Source: Pascua guehoae
Taxonomy: Eukaryota > Basidiomycota > Tremellomycetes > Trichosporonales > Trichosporonaceae
Length of the DNA stretch: 64,000 bases
Reading direction: 5' to 3'
NCBI GenBank assembly: GCA_001600415.1
Contig: BCJX01000010.1
Location: 62,001 to 126,000 of the forward strand
Position 1 is the stretch's first letter. The number at the start of each line of letters is the position of its first letter. The notes below the pieces were generated by a model. The model was not told where the DNA came from, made no database searches, and was given only the letters and a program-made list of their open reading frames with translations. The translations under genes were made by a program, and so were the position numbers. Of the stretch, positions 20,177 to 33,020 are shown in pieces.

Positions 20177-23100
20177 ATGACGTCCCAATCAGATGTACTG
20201 GATAGCATCTTTACGGGTATCTCGAGCAAGTACGTCAACGTCACGCGACATGTTCATTCCACCGTTCATCTAACATTGCCCCAGAGTCGAGGACTCGCGT
20301 GTCCGCGCCGCCGAGGATCTAAAGAACTATGTAGGCTGACCCGTTGACAAAGAGGACCTTGGGCGGCGCTGATGTCACAGATCATTGCCTACAACCTCGA
20401 GCTTCCCGACGATGACTCAAAGAAAGCCGTGTTCAGAGAAGTCTTCCATCGGACGTTTGACCTCACGAGGAGTAATTACTCCTACGAGAGGTTAGGTGCT
20501 ATTCTGGCCATTGGTGCGTGTTCGATGGTGGTGGTTGTTCGCGCTGACACTGGCAGATAGTATGCTGGAGCCCATGAACGATGACACACCCGATCGCACT
20601 TTGCAAAACAACATCCGTCTCTATGGGTGTAAGTAGTTCACAAGCGTCCGTCTTGGGGAGGTGCTAATAGTCTAGATCTGCGTCCCTTGTTGTCATACCC
20701 CGACTCGACCGTCATGGTCTCGGCTGCCCATGTGGTGGGGAACATGATCAAGATTGCTGGGCAGAACCTTGGAGAGTCTTTCTTCACAAAGGAGGTTGGC
20801 CAAGCGCTCCAGATGATTGATGGTGCGTTTGAGGCTCCAAACACATGCTCACACCAGACTCGCGACAAGAGGTCGGTCGTTTCAGCGCCGTTCTTCTTCT
20901 GCACCAGTTCGCCGAGCACGATGCGACCCACTTTTACCCCTTTGTGCCACGCGTTCTGGAAAAGATTTGGATCCCTCTCCGTGATAGTCGAGTAGGTCTT
21001 GCCCGTGTGGTGCATGCTGACTCGCAAGACCATGGTCAGGGAACGCGCGTCCATGCTCTTGTCTGCCTGTTTGGACATTGTCAAGAGCCGTGAGCGGGCG
21101 AGTGGCGAGATTTACCGATCCATTTTTGAGGAAGCCAAGAGTGGTTTGTTGAAGGCCAACTCTGTTGACTCAATCCTCGGGTCACTGCTCGCATTCAGCG
21201 CCATGCTTCAGAACCAACAGATTGTGAGTGGTTAACACGTTTCCGTGCCTGACATCTCCAGTCGATGGGGGAATTCTACCGTTCCATCTGCGAGATCACT
21301 CTTAAGTATCGCGATAGCAAAGAGACTGTCATTCGCAAAGCAGTCATCACTCTCATCCCAAGCATGGCTACCTTTGACAGCGACGAGTTCGAGACTCACT
21401 ACCTCCATCGCAGTATGGCGTACCTTCTCCAGTCGCTTGGGAAACCCACCGACCGCGATATTGGTATGTTCATTCTCTCATTCTCCATTGGTCCTACTTA
21501 CACACCCAGCGTATGTTGCTCTTGGACACCTTTCGGTCCAGCTCGCTTCCAAGATGCGGCCCTTTCTCGACGACATTGTCAAGATCATCAAAGAGCACCT
21601 CCGCATGCGCGGGAAGAAGGGCGCACCGTTTGAAGCGCCAATCTTCCAGTGCTTGGCGTACCTCACCACGGCTGTTGGTCCCATGCTCACGCGGCAAATG
21701 CACGAGATCCTCGACCTCATGTTCCCATGGGGCATTTCCGATGCCTTGTACCACGCACTCGAGGTCATCTCGAGTCACATTCCTCCCCTCCTCCGCACCA
21801 TTCAGGGTGGGTACATTCGCAATGTGCGCGTCATCTAACACAACCAGACCGACTTCTCGAGAGTCTCTCCCTCATTCTCACCGGCCATTCGTTCCGGCCA
21901 CTCGGCGCGCCCACAAATCGAGGCAAGGTGACAGACATCACCCGCGATACCGTTGTGCAGGCGTCCGGGGGTGGTCAGTCTCCCGAGATTCTCGCGCTCG
22001 CCCTTCGCATCCTCGGCAACTTTGACTTTGGCGGTCACACGCTGAACGAGTTTGTGCGGGAAGCAGCATTGCCTTATCTTGAACACGACAGCTCAGACGT
22101 GCGGAAAGAGGCTGTGCTGGCGTCCACACAGCTCTTTATCAACGACCCCATCTGTCACCAGACGAGCAGCCACTCGATCGAGATTGTCAACGATGTTCTC
22201 GAAAAGCTCCTCACTGTGGGCATTACCGACCAAGGTAAGCAGCCGACCATGCACCTGGCCTAACCGCTCAGTTCCTGCAATCCGCCAGGCCGTGCTTGAG
22301 AATCTGGACGCCAAGTTTGATCGCCACCTCGCACAAGCCGAGGACATCCGCTGCCTGTTTGTGGCTCTCAACGACGAAGAGTTCAAAATCCGTGAACTGG
22401 CCATTGGCATCATTGGTCGCTTGGCCCACCACAACCCCGCTTATGTGATGCCCTCGTTGCGCAAGTCGCTCATCAACCTCATTACCGAGCTCGAGTATGC
22501 GACTGCCAAGTGAGTATCTGTATCCGTCACGATGCTGATCGGTCTCAGCAAGCAAAAGGAGGAGAGCGCCAGGCTCCTTTGCCTGCTCATCGCAGCGTCG
22601 TCGAGCCTCGTCAAGTCGTACGCGTCGACAATCTTGTCAGTTGTCATGCGCATCGCCCGTTCCCCGACCACCCCCAGCACGGTCATTGCGTCGTGTGTGA
22701 CCTGCATTGGTGAACTGGCCAAGGTGGCCGGCGAAGAGCTTCAATCCACCGTGCAACCCATTCTCGACCTCCTGCTCGAAATGCTCAGCGACCCGGCCTC
22801 TACGATCAAGCGGAACGCAGCACTCAAGACCCTGGGCCAGGTGGTGTCCAACACTGGTGAAGTCATCAAGCCATACCTCGAGCACCCTCAGCTTCTGGGC
22901 ATCCTCTTCCGCATCCTCCGGACTGAGACGTCTCTGCCCATCCGTCTCGAGGCAATCAGAACCATGGGTATGCTTGGTGCCCTCGACCCATTCAAGCACA
23001 AGCTGCTGCAGGGAGTTTCGGACGACCCAACAAATTCCGAGGCATCAGGCCCACGCGTTACCGACATCACGCTGTTGATGAACAGCCAAGGCCCGTCAAA

Positions 23101-26100
23101 CGACGAATATTACCAGACGGTGGTTATCCACTCATTGGTCAATGTTCTCAACGACGCCAACATGAAGGAGCACCACTACGACGCCATCAACTCGGTCATG
23201 CTCATTTTCCGCACGCAGCGCTTGCGATGCGTTGGATTCCTTCCGCAGATTCTCCCCGCCTTCCTGAGCGTGATTCGCATGGGCAGTCGCGACTCGCAAG
23301 ATGTCTTCCTCAAGCAGCTTGCGCAGCTGATCACTATTGTCAAGCAGCACATTCGCAACTACCTGGGCGACGTCTTCAAACTCGTGCACGACTTTTGGAA
23401 CCCCAACTCGACGCTGCAGATCACAATCATCTCCCTTGTGGAGTCGATTGCTCGAGCCGTTGAGGGCGAGTTCAAGGCATATCTCCCTCAGCTGCTGCAG
23501 CAAATCCTCCGTTCATTTGATGGCGACCTGTCCGCAAAGCACCTTTCGGAACAGCGCATGGACACGCTATTGCACATCCTCAAGGCGTTCTACGTGTTCG
23601 GGTCGAGTATCGAGGACTACCTCCACCTGGTCCTGCCTGTCATTGTGCGCTGCTTTGAAAACCCTGCCGCACCAGTCGAGCTGCGTAAAGCGGCGTTGAA
23701 CACGACAGCACAGCTGTGCCGCAAGGTAAACTTTAGCGATCACGCCTCGCAGATCATCCACCCGCTGGTGCGCACCCTGAGCACAAACGACGTTGATCTC
23801 CGCAACGCTGCAATGGACACGCTCTGCGTTCTCGTTCTCCAATTCGGGACCGACTATGCCATCTTTATCCCGATGGTTAACAAGGTGGGTATTGCTCCCC
23901 GTTGATGGTGAGCTAGCTGACATTGCAGGCACTCATGGAGAACAAGATTATCTGGCCGGCATACGACCAGATGGTGACCAAGCTGCTCAATCGCGAGCGC
24001 CTGCCACCAGATCTTGGTCCAGTCGAGTCGTACAATGCCGACTCGCTCGACCAAGTATCGGTCTCTGCCGAGCAGCACAAGCTCCCCGTCAACCAGCAGC
24101 AGCTCAAGGCCGCGTGGGACTGCTCAAACGTCACTACCAAGAAGGAGTGGCTCGAATGGCTCAAGAAGCTCGGTGTCGAGTTTATGCGCGAGTCGCCCTC
24201 TCAGGCGATCCGTGCGTGCCAGAAGCTGGCCGACCAGCACGCGTCCTTTGCGCGCGAGCTGTTCAATGTTGCATTTGTGTCGTGCTGGGCAGAGTTGTAT
24301 GAGAGCTACCAAGTGAGTACATCGAGGACAACGTGTACTAACCGTCCAGGAGGACCTCGTGCACAACATTGAGCAGGCCCTTACCAACCCTGGTGTACCG
24401 CCCGAGGTGGTGAATGCCATCCTCAACCTCGCAGAGTTCATGGAGCACGACGACAAGCCTCTCGCGATCGAGTCGAGGCTCCTCGGCGACTATGCGACTG
24501 CGTTCCACGCATACGCCAAGGCATTGCACTACAAGGAACTCGAGTTCTTTGTCGACGCTTCGTCGACTGTGGTGGAGGATCTGATCAGTGTCAACCAAAA
24601 GCTGCAGCAGAGTGACGCCGCTTGGGGTACACTCGAGTACGCCCAGAACAATTTACAGATGCGCCACGATGTGCTGTGGTACGAAAAACTTGGCCGCTGG
24701 GAGGAGGCTCTCGAAGTATGGAACGAACGCGCCGGCGACCCAGACTCGACCTTTGACGAGTCGACAGTCGCAATGGGCAAGCTCCAGGCTCTGCACGCGC
24801 TTGGCGAGTGGGAGGACCTTTCCGACTATGTCCAGGTCCGCTGGCCAAATGCGACGCAGGACGACAAGAAGCTCATTGCCCCACTTGGTGCTGCTGCCAG
24901 CTGGGCACTCTACCAGTGGGACTTAATGGACGATTACATTTCGGCCATGAAGAGCGACTCTGCCGATCGCAACTTTTTCAAGTCCATCCTGGCCGTCCAC
25001 CGCAACCAGTTCAGCTCTGCACTGCGACACATTACAAAAGCGCGCGAGCGTTTGGATGCCGAGCTTACGACGCTTACCGGGGAGAGCTACGGTCGAGCCT
25101 ACGAGTGCGTGCTTGGTATTGCCTCTAAACTGACGTTCAGTGTCATTGTTCGCGTTCAAATGCTTTCAGAACTCGAGGAAATTATTGCTTACAAGGACCA
25201 TGCCGACCAGCCCGAGCGCCAGGCCACTCAGAGGAAGACATGGCAGAAGCGGTGGGTTGCGACGGTTGGATGGTGACTAATGACAGTCTCGAGGGGTGTC
25301 AGCGCGACGTCGAAGTGTGGCAGCGCATTCTCCAGCTCCGTTCGCTGGTCCTCACGCCGAGCGAGGATATGGACACTTGGATCCACTTTGCCGACCTGTG
25401 TCGTGTCTCGGACCGCCTCAACCTGGCAGAGAAGACGCTTACGTCGCTCGTGGGAAGCTCAAGCAACTTAGATGCAGAGGTGGGTTCGCTAGGTCAGTCT
25501 CTACTGACACGTTCACAGAGCCGCTCGCGTGCCCCTCCACCCATCGTGTTTGCCTACTACAGGTTGAAGTGGGCGCAAGCCGTTGCAAACGACTCTGGCG
25601 AAGAGCGACTCGAGACGCTCAAGTACCTGCGCGACTTTACCACGACACTGTCGGACGACATGGGTCTTGGTGCACGCGACACCCAAGGACGTCTCATCCT
25701 CCCAGACCCCAAGCTGTACGGTGAATACACCAAGCTGCTTGCCAGATGCCATGTCGAGTTAGGACGATGGCAGGCTGCTATCCGTGAAGAGGGCTTCACT
25801 GTGAGTGATTGGGCAGAAAGCGAGGTTCTAACTGTGCAGTCGGACCCATCTGTTGTTCTCAGCGACTACTCGCTGGCAACCGAGCTCGACCCTGGATGGT
25901 ACCAGGCGTGGCACACATGGGCGTTGGCCAACTTTGAAGTCATTACGGACCTCGAGGTTTCGCAGAGGGGCTTGTCATCGGCACACTTTTCAACCTACAT
26001 TATCCCTGCTGTTGAGGGCTTCCTGCGTTCCATTGCCCTGTCGCCAGGAAATTCGCTGCAAGACACACTTCGTCTTCTCACGCTGTGGTTCACGTACGGC

Positions 26101-28253
26101 TACCAGCAGGGCGTCAACCAGGCAATCGCGCAGGGCATGGCCACTGTCAACATTGACGTTTGGCTCGAGGTCACACCGCAGATTATTGCCCGTATCCAGA
26201 CACCACGTCCAACGATCCAGCAGCTCATCGTCCGCCTCCTGCACGACATTGGTCGCGCCCACCCACAGGCACTCATCTACCCGCTCACTGTTGCCAGCAA
26301 GTCGAACGTTGCAAGCCGCAAGACTGTCGCGCAAGGTATCATGGCACAGATGCGTGATCACTCGGCGACCATTGTCGACCAGGTGAGCAACCAGTGTGAA
26401 GTGGGACAAGTACGCTGACACTCCAGGCCGAGCTCGTCAGTACCGAGCTTATCCGCGCTGCCATTTTGTGGCACGAGCAGTGGCACGAGGGTCTCGAAGA
26501 GGCATCAAAGCACTACTTTGCCGACCACAACGAGGAGGCCATGTTCGAGGTCCTGGAACCGCTGCACGACATGATCGAAAAGGGACCCGAGACGTTGCGC
26601 GAGACGTCGTTTGTTCAGAGTTTCGGTCACGAGCTCCGCACGGCGCGCGACTTCTGCAGGAGGTACAAGCTGCATGGCGACCAGAACGATCTCAACCAGG
26701 CGTGGGACATTTACTACCAGACATTCCAGCGTCTGGCACGACAGCTCAAACTGCTCAACGTTATCGAGCTGCAGTATGTCTCGCCCAAGCTAATGGCTGT
26801 GCGCGATCTCGAACTCGCCGTTCCCGGCACGTACGAGAGTGGCAAGCCAGTCATTGGTATTGCCTATGTGCTCCCAACCTTCACGGTCATCTCGTCCAAG
26901 CAACGCCCTCGTCGCTTTACGATGCGTGGCCGCGACGGCAAAGAGTACACCTTCCTGGTCAAGGGACACGAGGACCTGCGTCAAGACGAACGTGTCATGC
27001 AGCTCTTCGGCCTGGTCAACACTCTCCTCAGCGCCGACCAAGAGAGTGCCAAGCGCCACCTCAGCATTCACCGGTTCTCCATTACACCCCTTTCGCCCGG
27101 CGCGGGTCTGCTCGGCTGGGTGCCGCACAGCGACACGCTGCACACGCTCATCAAGGGGTACCGTGAATCGCGCAAGATTCTTCTCGACATTGAGAACCGC
27201 CTGATGAACCAAATGGCCGACGACAACTACGACTCGTTGCCGCTCATGCACAAGATTGAGGTGTTCCAGTACGCCCTGGACAACACGACGGGCCAGGACC
27301 TGTACCGCATTCTGTGGCTGCGGAGCCGCAACTCGGAGTCGTGGCTTGAAAGGCGTACCACGTACACGAGGAGTCTGGCTGTCACATCCATGGTCGGATA
27401 CATTCTGGGTCTGGGCGACAGGCACCCGTCCAACCTCATGCTGGACCAGATTACGGGCGAAATTATCCACATTGACTTTGTGGGTTACTTTGTGTGTTTC
27501 TAGATACGGCGCTGACACAATAGGGTGACTGCTTTGACGTTGCAATGCAGCGCGACAAGTACCCCGAAAAGGTACCATTCCGCCTTACGCGTATGCTCAT
27601 TCACGCCATGGAAGTGAGTCACTGGTCACGACACTGTGTATTTGCCTAGATGCTCACGCAACAGGTCTGTGGTATTACCGGCACGTTCTCGCGCAGTTGC
27701 GAGGTGTCGATGGAGGTGCTGCGTGCGAACAAGGAGTCGCTCATGGCCGTGCTCGAGGCGTTTGTGTACGACCCGTTGATCAACTGGCGTCTGACGGCGG
27801 CCAACAACCAGCCGGGCGGTCGCCAGGCCGCGCAAGACGTGGAAGAGCGCCAGCCGTATGTGGGCACACGTGCAGGTGGCCGCGCCGACGAGCGCGACAT
27901 TTTGATCGAAGCCGATAGGCCAGAGATCATGAACGATAAGGCGCTTTCAGTCATTGAGCGCGTGAGGAGGAAGCTTACAGGTGAGTTGCCAAGGGGATCC
28001 AAACAGTCGGGCCGAAACGATAATCCTCGGATAAGAGTTGTGCCTGAACTTGCGGGCCAATCTGAGGATTCCGGCTGTGCTGCGATCCGAGACACCAGAG
28101 TTGGCTGTGCGCAGTGCTGACAACCGTATAGGTCGTGACTTTAAGCCCAATGAGACACTCGACATTAAGGAGCAGGTCGAGGCGCTGGTCCTGCAGGCGA
28201 CGAGTGTGGAAAACCTCTGTGTCGCGTTTGTGGGATGGTGTTCATTCTGGTAG
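20177..28253 (+). CDS. TOR1: TOR serine/threonine protein kinase (PIKK)
   Basis: Master growth regulator acting in TORC1/TORC2 on the vacuole and plasma membrane. Many exons separated by short introns give roughly 2,350-2,400 residues. It begins [18 protein letters not shown] and runs through HEAT repeats (20.3-24 kb), a FAT region (24-26.4 kb), the FRB domain at about 26429-26755 ([21 protein letters not shown], then [11 protein letters not shown]) and the kinase at about 26880-27600 ([55 protein letters not shown]). It ends in a FATC domain, [13 protein letters not shown]. The serine in ETSF, where rapamycin-FKBP12 resistance mutations map in other TORs, is present, so rapamycin sensitivity is expected. 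An intron (27480-27523) splits the DFG-equivalent between F and G. No frameshift noticed. Confidence 0.96.
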
Positions 28254-28744
28254 TCGGAAGTGATTTGTTGCAAGTAGTATTCATATGACATTGGCATCAA
28301 AGAAGCGTGACGCGTGGTGCGTGATGTGTGATGCGTGAGTGAGTGACCACGGCCGTGTCTTGGTTAATGAACTAGGGAGGGAGTGTGCATTGTGGTTTGC
28401 TTGGTAGTCACCATGAAGGTGACGACCAGCATGGCAAGTGATCCTGACAGACGGGCTCATGGAATGATTGATTGCCATTTGGCCTGATTGGATTTACCCT
28501 CGCTGCCCATGCGGTAATCTCCACAACAACTAAATCTGCTTCCGCCGCACTGCAATCCTGCACCCAGCCAATGATCCACGGCCTGTTGAACTCAGCCAGC
28601 AGCCAGCAGCCAGTCCACTCGAGTCGGCCTTGGCCGTTTCCCGCATCCGCACCCACATGACCACCCACCTGCACCGACGTAATATTAACCACCACCCAAG
28701 CCGCACTCTCCATCGCCCATCGCCCATCTCCCACCCCACCACCC
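28254..28744. other. Intergenic region TOR to MATE gene
   Basis: 491 bp of 3' flank and promoter. A short tgatgcgtgag-type repeat lies at 28310-28345. No gene or TATA box is evident. Confidence 0.5.
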
Positions 28745-31711
28745 ATGTCACTAGCGACATCCCCCACCGTGCCCGTCTCTGCGCGCCCCGTCGCCGGCCC
28801 GTCGACGACATACGCAGCCGCCGCCCGCGCCGCCCCCGGCGGCGTGCCCCCCGCCGCCGGCGTGACCAAGCGTGCAGGCACCGGCGCCTCCGAGACGACG
28901 CCGCTCCTGCAGCCCAAGCCCAAACCGCGCGTCTCGGCCTTTGAAAACTCTGGCAGCGCGGCCGCCGCCGCGATCGGCGGGACCGCCGACCCGCTCGCGT
29001 CGACATTCTCGACGTCGTCGCTCGGGCGCAGGGGCAGCAAACCCGCCCTGCCCGGCCTCCACAAGCCGGCCACGACATGGACCGAGCTGGGCGTGCTCGT
29101 CCGCGCGAGCATCCCGCTCAGCGCGGGGCTCATGCTCGAGAATTCACTCAGTACGATCAACCTCCTCGTCGCGACGCGGTTGGGGAGCACGGCGCTCGCG
29201 GTCGTGGGGAATTCGAGCTTGCTGATTATGGTCACTGGTGAGTGCTCGGGCGGGGGCGCGGGGGGGGGGGGGGGTGAGAGGGGTGTGTGTGCGTGTGGCA
29301 CAGGGCGAGTGGGAGGGCGTGCTGGACGCGGGTGCGCGTGCAGGACGCGAGGGCGTGGCCTGTGGGACGGACGTGCGTGCTGTGCTTGCGCACGCGGGGG
29401 CACATTTCTACGCCAGAAAATGGGGTCGCTGAGTGAGACCGAGGACGTAGACGAGGTGGAAGGTCGGCGTTGGCAAAGCAAGTGGGCACACTGGAGCGAG
29501 GGTGTGTGTACCGCGCGAGTTATCGAGCTTGCTTAATTGCTTGCCCGAGCTTGTGCCAGGGATGGGGTATCGGCTGCTGTGGTGACAGTGTCGGTGAAAG
29601 GCCACCCTGGTCACTCCTCTCTACCTCATCCCTCACTCTCCCTCCTCCCCACAGGCCACAAGATACCCCCGTCCCCCGGGCCGAGCTCCGAAACCCCACT
29701 CCCCACCCCCCACCCAGCCCACAACTAACGCCAGGCTTCCCCCTCCCCCTCGCGCTCGCGGCGGCCTTCACGACCATTTCCGCACCCCTCTACTCGCAGC
29801 CCGAGTCGAGGCACCACATTGGCCACATTCTCCAGCGCACCCTCCTCCTCAGCCTGATGATGACCGCGGGCGTCATGGTGTTTTGGTGGAATATCGGCCC
29901 CATCCTCCTCGCGCTCAAGCAGCCAAAGGAGCTCGTCGAGGGGATGAAGTGGTGAGTTTTGTGGGGGTTGTGTCGTCGGGGTGGGTGTGCGGGGGTTTGG
30001 TGTGTGGTCTGCGGTCTGCGGTCTGCGCTCCGTGGTCTGCGCTCTACGGTCTGCGCTCTGCGCTCTGCGCTCCGCGGTCTGCAGTCTGCGGTCTGTGGGG
30101 TGTGCTGGTGTGGGGTGTGTGTTCAGGTCCACAGTGCTTGGCATTAGGCGCTGGGTCTGCGCATGGTCTGCTGTGTGTTGTGCACGTTGTGGTGTGTCCG
30201 CAAGAAGCATGCACCACACGCTGCTGAAAGGAGACGGGCTAGGGAGCGTCCCACGCATCAGCCATTGGTAAGATGGAACACGGCTGACAAGCAGGTACAT
30301 GCGCGCGGCGACACTCGTCCTCCCCGCACTCGGCCTGGTCGAGTCGATGAAGTCGTATCTGCAGGTACAGGGTGAGTAACCGGTGCGATTTGGGCAGGGC
30401 GTGTCGATCACGCGGCACCTCTGCGCCTCTTTGTGTGGCCCACAGCTCAGAGCCTCTGGTCGCTCTGTGGTCTGACGAGCGCTAAACTCGGACCGGCTTT
30501 CATTGTTGCATTCTAACCCGCAGGCATCATGTCGGCGCCGCCGCTCATCCTCCTGTCCTTGCTGCCCTTCCACCTCGGCCTGTGCATCTACCTTGTCCAC
30601 TACACGTCGCTCGGCGCCACAGGTGCCGCATTCGCCACTGGAGCAACGCTGTGGGCAGATGGACTCGGTCTCGTGCTCTATGCATCGCGCACGCGCGCAC
30701 ACGAGTGCTGGGAAGGCTGGAGCAAACGTGCATTGACAGAGTGGGGCTCCATCCTGTGGCTCGCCATTCCCGGTGCTTTGGTGAGTACCGTTGTGCTTCT
30801 CGAGTCGAGAGTGGGGTCGATTGCGGCGACGACGAGTCGCGGTGACACACACCACACTGCACGGCCATCGGCTGCCAACTCGATTACCCACCGCCCTATC
30901 GCCGCCACTAACTCGCAGATGTTTGGCTCCGAGCTCTGGGCGTTCGAGGTCATTGCGCTCCTCGCAGGACGACTGGGCCACATTGCCGTCGCTGCACAGG
31001 CTGTCATTTCGACGCTGGACAACCTTGTCGCCATGATGTGAGTTGGAGTGTACTGGCCAATTCAACTCGTATCTAACCCCCAGCCCATACGCCATCTCGA
31101 TCGGCATTGCCAACCGCGTAAGTACCTATTGACCGATCGACCAAGCCCGGTCAACTCCGCGCTTGCTCCCTGCGCTTACTCTCCAGGTCGGCAACCTCCT
31201 CGGCTTTGGACTTCGTGCAATCAAGCGCGCACGGCGAACCGTGCGTGCGGGATTCGTCCTCGAGGTCCTCTTCTCGGGCTTGACGGGCCTCACCCTCCTC
31301 ATCTTCCGGTACCCGATTGTCAGCCTGATCACCGACGACCCCGAGGTGCAGGAAGTGGCTGCGAATGCGGCCATCTTTGTCGCGTCGTACCAGGTGTTTG
31401 ATGGGCTGCAAAACGTCGGCGCCGCATGCCTCCGTGCGTTTGGGCGGCAAAACATCGGCAGCGTCATCCACTTTGTTGGCTACTATGTGTTTGGCCTGCC
31501 GCTCGGGGCGTGGCTGGGTCTCGAGCCGTGGCACTGGGGTCTGAGCGGTCTGTGGGCCGGCGCGGCGACTGCGCTCGCGTGCACGTCGTTTGCAGAGCTC
31601 ATGATTGCGTTTACGATTGACTGGGAGGACGAGGTGAACAAGGTCATGCAGCGCGAGATTGAGGATAGCGACGACGAGGACGAAGAGGACAGTGGGGATG
31701 AGTGGGCGTAG
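28745..31711 (+). CDS. MATE family transporter
   Basis: Multi-drug and toxic compound extrusion type antiporter with two MatE repeats. Exons include 28745-29237, 29735-29951, 30295 onward, then several short-intron exons to 31711. A disordered 100-residue N-terminus with an ETTPLLQ motif (dileucine-like, possible vacuolar sorting) precedes the first transmembrane block (VLVRASIPLSAGLMLENSLSTINLLVATRLG). Later landmarks: FPLPLALAAAFTTISAPLYSQ, MRAATLVLPALGLVESMKSYLQVQGIM, GSELWAFEVIALLAG, IGIANRVGNLLGFG, AANAAIFVASYQVFDGLQNVGAACLRAFGRQNIGS and FGLPLGAWL. The tail is acidic (EDSDDEDEEDSGDEWA). Introns 1 (497 bp) and 2 (343 bp) are unusually long and repeat-bearing. Substrate unknown; vacuolar location is an inference. 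Confidence 0.88.
30007..30092. repeat. GTCTGCG-type tandem repeat in MATE intron 2
   Basis: A run of about ten 7-8 bp units (ggtctgc, gctctgc, gctccgc) in the intron 29952-30294. The non-repeat part is close to normal intron size. Confidence 0.8.
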
Positions 31712-33020
31712 GGGGTGGGACGTTCTGGGACAAGCCGGGCGAAGATCACTCGCGCGAAGAGACCCGGAAGACTTCGCTGGCGGACAGGGGTCACATTCGG
31801 ACCACGCCACTGTGCTGGTGAGAATGCTCTGCGGAGAAGCCGAGAGCTCGACGGGTGCGCGACTCGACGGGAGCGGGACTTGGGTTCGGGACTCGACGAG
31901 TCCGCATTCAAGACTGGCTACGCGGCGTTCGCTTCCGAGCGTTTTCGCCTCTGAAAGGGCCGTCTGCGGTGCTGGAAACAATGTAAATGGCAAGCGACGA
32001 GCTCTAGCCACATACCCTTCATACGCCGAGGCGATGCATCATTGACATCTTGTATTGGACTGGAACCGTGGAACCATGGGGTATTGTAGTGGTCAATAGG
32101 ATTTGACCGAAAGCGAGCCCGTTGGAGCGTCGACGACGAGGGTTGAGAGTTGAATCAATTGGACCAAGACGCGACAGTCAATGGGTCGCTCGCCCATGCC
32201 AGCCAGACCGACGTGGGTACATGGGGGCCATGTGGTTAGTGGCACCTCGACAGTCGAGGCGAGGCCCAAAATGGCCCAAACGCCACTAGCGCCACGGCGT
32301 CGGGCAGGCAGGCACGGCGCACCGCGCATTCCCGTTGCGGCTCGTTTTTGCCGGCACGTCGCCACTCGACGCGTCTATTCATACCAACCCCCAACTCTTT
32401 ACAGCACTAGTACTCGATGTAGCGCACAGCACAGACGACGACACGACAGCTTATCGCACCGACCACACCCACACACACTTGCAAAGCTTCTGATCCTTGA
32501 CTCTTCTTATTGTTCACTTACTCATCCTCGCATACCCCCCCCCCTCCCCCTCCCTGCTCCCCACTCCCTGCCCCCAGTTTACGGTTTACTGGTATCAGTC
32601 AACGACTCTAGCACCCGACACAAGCCACAGCCACTGCAGGCACCACCTGCAACCTGCAGCCACACCCACAGCCTCCGTGCTCGCCCCGCTTGCTTGAGAG
32701 GCCCAGGTCGAGTGACTGGTATTTGTGCGCCACAAACACACGATACCCACCCGTCCCCGCACGCGCACAGACGCACACGGACGCACTCTCTCTCACAACG
32801 AACACACACACACACAGCTTAACCACACTCGTCTGCACCAGCCAAGCCCGGCCCACCAGTGCAGAGCCCCCCTCCCCCAACCTCCGCCCTTCACTCTCCC
32901 CCCCCCCCCCCCACCAGCCAAGCCCGGCCCACCAGTGCAGAGCCCCCCNNNNNNNNNNNNNNNNNNNNNNNNNNNNNNNNNNNNNNNNNNNNNNNNNNNN
33001 CCCCCGCCCCACCCACCCCG
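31712..33020. other. Intergenic region with assembly gap
   Basis: 3' flank of the MATE gene and 5' flank of the fucosyltransferase-like gene. From 32460 on it is C-rich with CACACA runs and poly-C. Open frames across it are low complexity (Pro/His/Thr) and judged non-coding. A 36-bp unit is repeated just before the gap of Ns. Confidence 0.6.
32949..33000. other. Assembly gap (52 N)
   Basis: Fifty-two N directly after the second copy of a unit that contains ccaagcccggcccaccagtg (copies near 32840-32875 and 32911-32948). This suggests a tandem array that could not be assembled, so the true length is unknown. Confidence 0.95.

Noticed and set aside
28038..28253. Independent small gene at the end of TOR
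   Set aside because: The frame ends in the FATC domain of TOR and joins to the upstream exon through a normal intron.
29725..31113. 462-codon minus-strand ORF
   Set aside because: It is antisense to the MATE exons and the GTCTGCG intron repeat; the sense strand carries the clear family motifs.
32181..32822. 213-codon plus-strand ORF upstream of the gap
   Set aside because: It consists of Pro/His/Thr/Arg low-complexity sequence translated from C-rich and CACACA DNA; more likely promoter or UTR.
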